Source of the DNA: JBGZFC01 sp041846575
Lineage (GTDB): Bacteria; Bacteroidota; Bacteroidia; Bacteroidales; Dysgonomonadaceae
Assembly (NCBI GenBank): GCA_041846575.1
Contig: JBGZFC010000125.1
Location: 1-15,493, forward strand
Direction: 5' to 3'
Length of the DNA: 15,493 nucleotides
Shown: one piece after another, positions 13,401 to 15,493 of the stretch
Numbering within the stretch: the stretch's first letter is position 1
Layout: the number at the start of each line of letters is the position of its first letter
The notes under the pieces: generated by a model
The model's database searches: none
What the model was told of the DNA's origin: nothing
What the model saw: only the letters and a program-made list of their open reading frames with translations
Position numbers and translations under genes: made by a program

Positions 13401-15493
13401 ATGCTGTAGAAAACATGGAAATAGAAGAATTCCATGCTCCTTTATTATTTGGAGTTGTTACAAAAGTAGAGTCAACTCTTAAAACAGGCAATTATTCATA
13501 TGAGACAGATAATTTTTCAAACAAAAAAAACAACCCGAGATTAATATATGTCAATGAAATTGACAAACTTACAGGCGTATCGTCTGAGGCATGGTACGAA
13601 TATAATAAGTATAATAGTCCCACAAAAATAACAGAAATAATTGGTAGTGGAGCAAATGCTGTTTCATCTATAACTACACAGACATATTACGGTCCACAAC
13701 AATCAGGATATTATAATGTTTCGTTACCTCAAGAAAAAACAGTAACATCTACACGTAACGGCAACTCTTGGACAACCAGAGAATTTATTGAATACGATGG
13801 ATATCTTCCCGAATCACGTATTACCTATACCGGAGCGGGAAATAGTGCGAACAACAAAACGGGCGAAACCCGATGGACTTACGATTCATACGGAAACGTA
13901 ACAAGCGAAAAGAGCGCACCCTATAATGTAACTACTTTTCGTGGTACAACTTATGGATACGACTTATCGGGCAGATTTTTAACCTCTGTAACCAATGCTT
14001 TCAGACAAAAAACAACTTACGACCGATTCGACAAGTTTGGGAATGCATGCTCTATAACCGACCATAAAGGCAGGACAACCACTAAAGTATTTGATGCTTG
14101 GGGGCGACAAAAATCTGAAACAACACCCGATGGAGTAACCGCCACAACCAATATTCAATGGGGAGGACTAGGGTGTTATACAGTAACCGAAAAGGTTACG
14201 GGCAAACCCGATGTTATTGTTCATTACGATGCTTTAGATAGAAAAGTACGCTCCGGTAGTAGCCGTTTTGACGGTTCATGGCTCTTTACCGACTATGAAT
14301 ATGATTCACGTGGAAGGCTGTATAGAACTTCACTGCCATTTAAAGGCTCTGCCCCTTCACATTGGAATACATATCAATATGATAGCTACAATCGCCCCAT
14401 ATCATATTCCGAAGCATCCGGAAAAACAACTACTTGGAGTTATAACGGATTAAGCACCACCGAAACTCGCAACGGTATTGCTACCACCAAAACCACCGAT
14501 GCTTCCGGAGCATTAATAAAAGTAGAAGACCCGGGTGGAGTTATTACCTACACGTTGCGACCCGACGGACAACCATCGAAGATTACCGCACCCGGTAACG
14601 TGGTTACATTGTTTGGTTATGATGCATGCGGACGACAAACATCTATTACCGACCCAAGTGCAGGCACGCAAACTTTCTCCGAGAGCTATGCCACCGACGG
14701 TTCGCTTACCACTACCGTAACCGATGCCAGAGGGCAAACCGTTACTACCCTCTACGACCATTACGGCAGGTTAACAGCGGTGCAGCGTCCCGAGTTTGCC
14801 ACCGGATATGCATATATTGATGCAACATTATTGCTTTCCGAAACATCAAATAACGGCACATCTAAAACATATACTTATGATGCTTACGACCGACCCAATA
14901 CTATACGTGAAAATGCTCCCGACGGTAAATGGCTGAAAAAAACATTTAGATACGATACCGGAAATGTATATGAAATACGGTACGATTCGCAAGACGGTAT
15001 GATAGGTACAGAAACATTTGTATATACCAACGGACACAATACCGAAATACTGTTTAACCGTATTACTTTTTGGAAACTTTCACAAGAGAACCCTCTGGGG
15101 TTGCCCACTAAAGCCGTAACAGGTAGGATGTCTCGTGTATATGGTTATAACGACTTTGGCATGCCTACAACCAGAAGTGCCGGCAATATACAAAGTTTTA
15201 TTTACGATTTTGATACTCAAAAAGGCAATCTGCGCAGCCGAAAAGATAATACACGCAACAAGAGCGAAATATTCGGATACGACCGTTTAAACAGATTATC
15301 GAGAATAGGTCTGCAACCGATAAGTTATGCCGATAACGGCAATATCACCTCCATGCCCGGAGTCGGCACAATGGAGTACGGCAACAGTGGCAAACCTTAT
15401 CAGGTAACCCTGCTTACACCCGCGGGGTCGGCAGTGGCGATAAGGAATCAATCTGTTACCTACACCTCTTTCCAACGCCCAAGCAGTATAACC
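10499..15493 (+). CDS. SpvB/TcdB-like RHS-repeat secreted protein with zinc-ribbon insert (3' end outside window)
   Basis: The frame stays open for 1665 codons from the ATG at 10499 to the last base, so the protein is cut by the window. A signal peptide (MSRFCLFKKIFLAIAVILCFGQINA) is likely cut near residue 25. Residues 79-141 carry the SpvB/TcdB N-terminal signature: TYTIPITMPP, then PQIALTYNSQAGNGVAGYGW. FG-GAP/VCBS calcium-type motifs DxDGDG/DxNGDG start at D453, D596, D647 and D800, with a degenerate one at D538, forming a beta-propeller. A Cys-rich double zinc ribbon (680-751) is inserted between the third and fourth good motifs. RHS/YD repeats run from about 1127 (YDSYGN) past 1460 (YDAYDRP) and 1594 (YDRLNR), forming a cage shell. 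Such proteins usually end in a variable toxin, not visible here. GC rises sharply in the YD part. The likely location is periplasm or cell surface. Confidence 0.9.
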   Translation, partial: MSRFCLFKKIFLAIAVILCFGQINARENFSGRHKSSMPVTTADNKPQTKQETFNDYKVDILSGTKNDNLSIKDVVGKIPFTEGVTPSGGKTYTIPITMPPVKSSAPQIALTYNSQAGNGVAGYGWNIVGLSAITITGKSIHYDGFTDAPNLLSPSSNAFLLDGIRLVNYGNVKSTPPIIIPENPDEDIFEDYYNYETAQGFVLVKSHYFQNNTAYFTAAYPNGSIATFGYKNNTQPKHIYPITEITDINGYKINFTYIESGNNYYISKINYGGKTSDTHWGEIKFVYHDRADFVTAYMAGVPVSSNKLLKTITSKSKTNETWEELCTYKLTHELTDVNRLTRLDCLTGNSSLNPITFSYNYYEDNYSGILEKKDSINLHLYFQSVSNPIFKRGKFIKNGYTDGLITYPSLYPDNENGYPEDQKIIIVPIVSSLGTIGQTITMGEKFQTIEAVDVDGDGVDEIVKINLNGVSGIITIGNQQHATKTVLKITVYKVSSVTGSGYGVTLKYTFNVEVEGAYNHWKDSFINDPLPRTCIFGDFKGNGKAQLLAISPNIKPDGSNNVSQFALIDLEHKYKISENSLFSFGFEDNRFLLPLDINGDGKTELCFLTTSGTDVYELYKTNSFIKKFSSNVLSRGSLFMRGMTVGDLNGDGKPDLLVSPKASLYSTITKNLPVWYPRLCPYCYRVEPLSLDFGYPQHCKHCNKDLWEYYANNPEQAKCRECGTQLEYCQEKDKKNIKSEDKNFSYCCPEHGDMVLSQASIEIEDNGNTWNAYISKGDGFISRQMNITTNVHNDEYLLMDINGDGYADFIYAKNGILTPYLNINGTISSKPEVSLSVSAMPKILPANTVKHYSSSHFIAINNSIIERYEFTKNSTKSNLLTTLIDSYENKHINEYADMTEPISNYFSTETTFNYPFCSFIAPMNLIRQSEINTKTGENISHYSYFYHGAVIHRTGLGFCGFEKVKTLDAVENMEIEEFHAPLLFGVVTKVESTLKTGNYSYETDNFSNKKNNPRLIYVNEIDKLTGVSSEAWYEYNKYNSPTKITEIIGSGANAVSSITTQTYYGPQQSGYYNVSLPQEKTVTSTRNGNSWTTREFIEYDGYLPESRITYTGAGNSANNKTGETRWTYDSYGNVTSEKSAPYNVTTFRGTTYGYDLSGRFLTSVTNAFRQKTTYDRFDKFGNACSITDHKGRTTTKVFDAWGRQKSETTPDGVTATTNIQWGGLGCYTVTEKVTGKPDVIVHYDALDRKVRSGSSRFDGSWLFTDYEYDSRGRLYRTSLPFKGSAPSHWNTYQYDSYNRPISYSEASGKTTTWSYNGLSTTETRNGIATTKTTDASGALIKVEDPGGVITYTLRPDGQPSKITAPGNVVTLFGYDACGRQTSITDPSAGTQTFSESYATDGSLTTTVTDARGQTVTTLYDHYGRLTAVQRPEFATGYAYIDATLLLSETSNNGTSKTYTYDAYDRPNTIRENAPDGKWLKKTFRYDTGNVYEIRYDSQDGMIGTETFVYTNGHNTEILFNRITFWKLSQENPLGLPTKAVTGRMSRVYGYNDFGMPTTRSAGNIQSFIYDFDTQKGNLRSRKDNTRNKSEIFGYDRLNRLSRIGLQPISYADNGNITSMPGVGTMEYGNSGKPYQVTLLTPAGSAVAIRNQSVTYTSFQRPSSIT
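12536..12751 (+). other. Double zinc-ribbon-like insert within the RHS protein's propeller
   Basis: In the frame of the SpvB-RHS protein, knuckles C680-P-Y-C683 and C699-K-H-C702 form one four-Cys set. C719-R-E-C722 with C747/C748-P-E-H751 form a second, with extra C729. The 15-16 residue gap between the first two knuckles suits a zinc ribbon. Distances between neighbouring FG-GAP motifs are 51-85 residues elsewhere but 153 here (D647 to D800), so this block is an insertion in a blade or between blades. Zinc binding is inferred from Cys/His spacing only. Confidence 0.7.

Noticed and set aside
14268..15108. Short open frames on both strands within the RHS region (61-82 codons)
   Set aside because: The single forward frame from 10499 is continuous through this whole part and encodes clear YD repeats, so these are shadows caused by repetitive coding sequence.

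Overview
This window reads as chromosome of a Bacteroidetes bacterium, probably order Bacteroidales. The grounds are five exact TAnnTTTG boxes (the Bacteroidetes -7 element) placed before genes, A-rich leaders without strong Shine-Dalgarno sites, a protein with a type IX secretion (T9SS) C-terminal sorting domain, an S46 dipeptidyl-peptidase, a single-chain (alpha2) glycyl-tRNA synthetase and two lipoproteins with short lipoboxes. Base composition is AT-rich overall and varies strongly between genes. I cannot name the genus.

Layout. Positions 1-2385 (+ strand) carry a small outer-membrane beta-barrel protein followed by a rho-independent terminator, then a PBP4/DacB-type D-Ala-D-Ala carboxypeptidase. 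Positions 2423-5710 (- strand) carry a very AT-rich orphan lipoprotein, an FKBP-type prolyl isomerase lipoprotein, and glycyl-tRNA synthetase. The synthetase and the isomerase are probably co-transcribed. A 294-bp divergent control region (5711-6004) separates glyS from a + strand pair: a Wzx/MATE-like flippase and an S46 dipeptidyl-peptidase of the DPP7 type. These genes are ordinary envelope, translation and peptide-catabolism functions.

Positions 9688-10049 are a gene-free stretch of 362 bp. It holds a perfect 28-bp palindrome, two tandem ACAGAC/GTYTGT hairpins that look like a dispersed intergenic repeat, and a 10-bp inverted repeat whose right arm abuts a perfect promoter box. That promoter faces the accessory part of the window. 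First comes a 142-residue secreted mini-protein made of a signal peptide, one RHS-like YD motif and a T9SS sorting domain. Twenty bases later begins a very large open reading frame (10499 to the window edge, 1665 codons with no stop). It encodes a secreted SpvB/TcdB-like N-terminus, an FG-GAP (VCBS) beta-propeller and RHS/YD repeats. Its end, where RHS proteins normally carry a variable toxin, lies outside the window.

The most notable observation is a block of about 75 residues inside the FG-GAP propeller of this RHS protein. It carries four CxxC/CxxH knuckles and looks like a double zinc ribbon, which is unexpected in an exported propeller. The two-gene unit (YD/T9SS mini-protein plus zinc-ribbon SpvB-RHS giant) behind a promoter flanked by an inverted repeat is the best candidate here for an undescribed polymorphic-toxin or surface-antigen system. 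That functional reading is inference.
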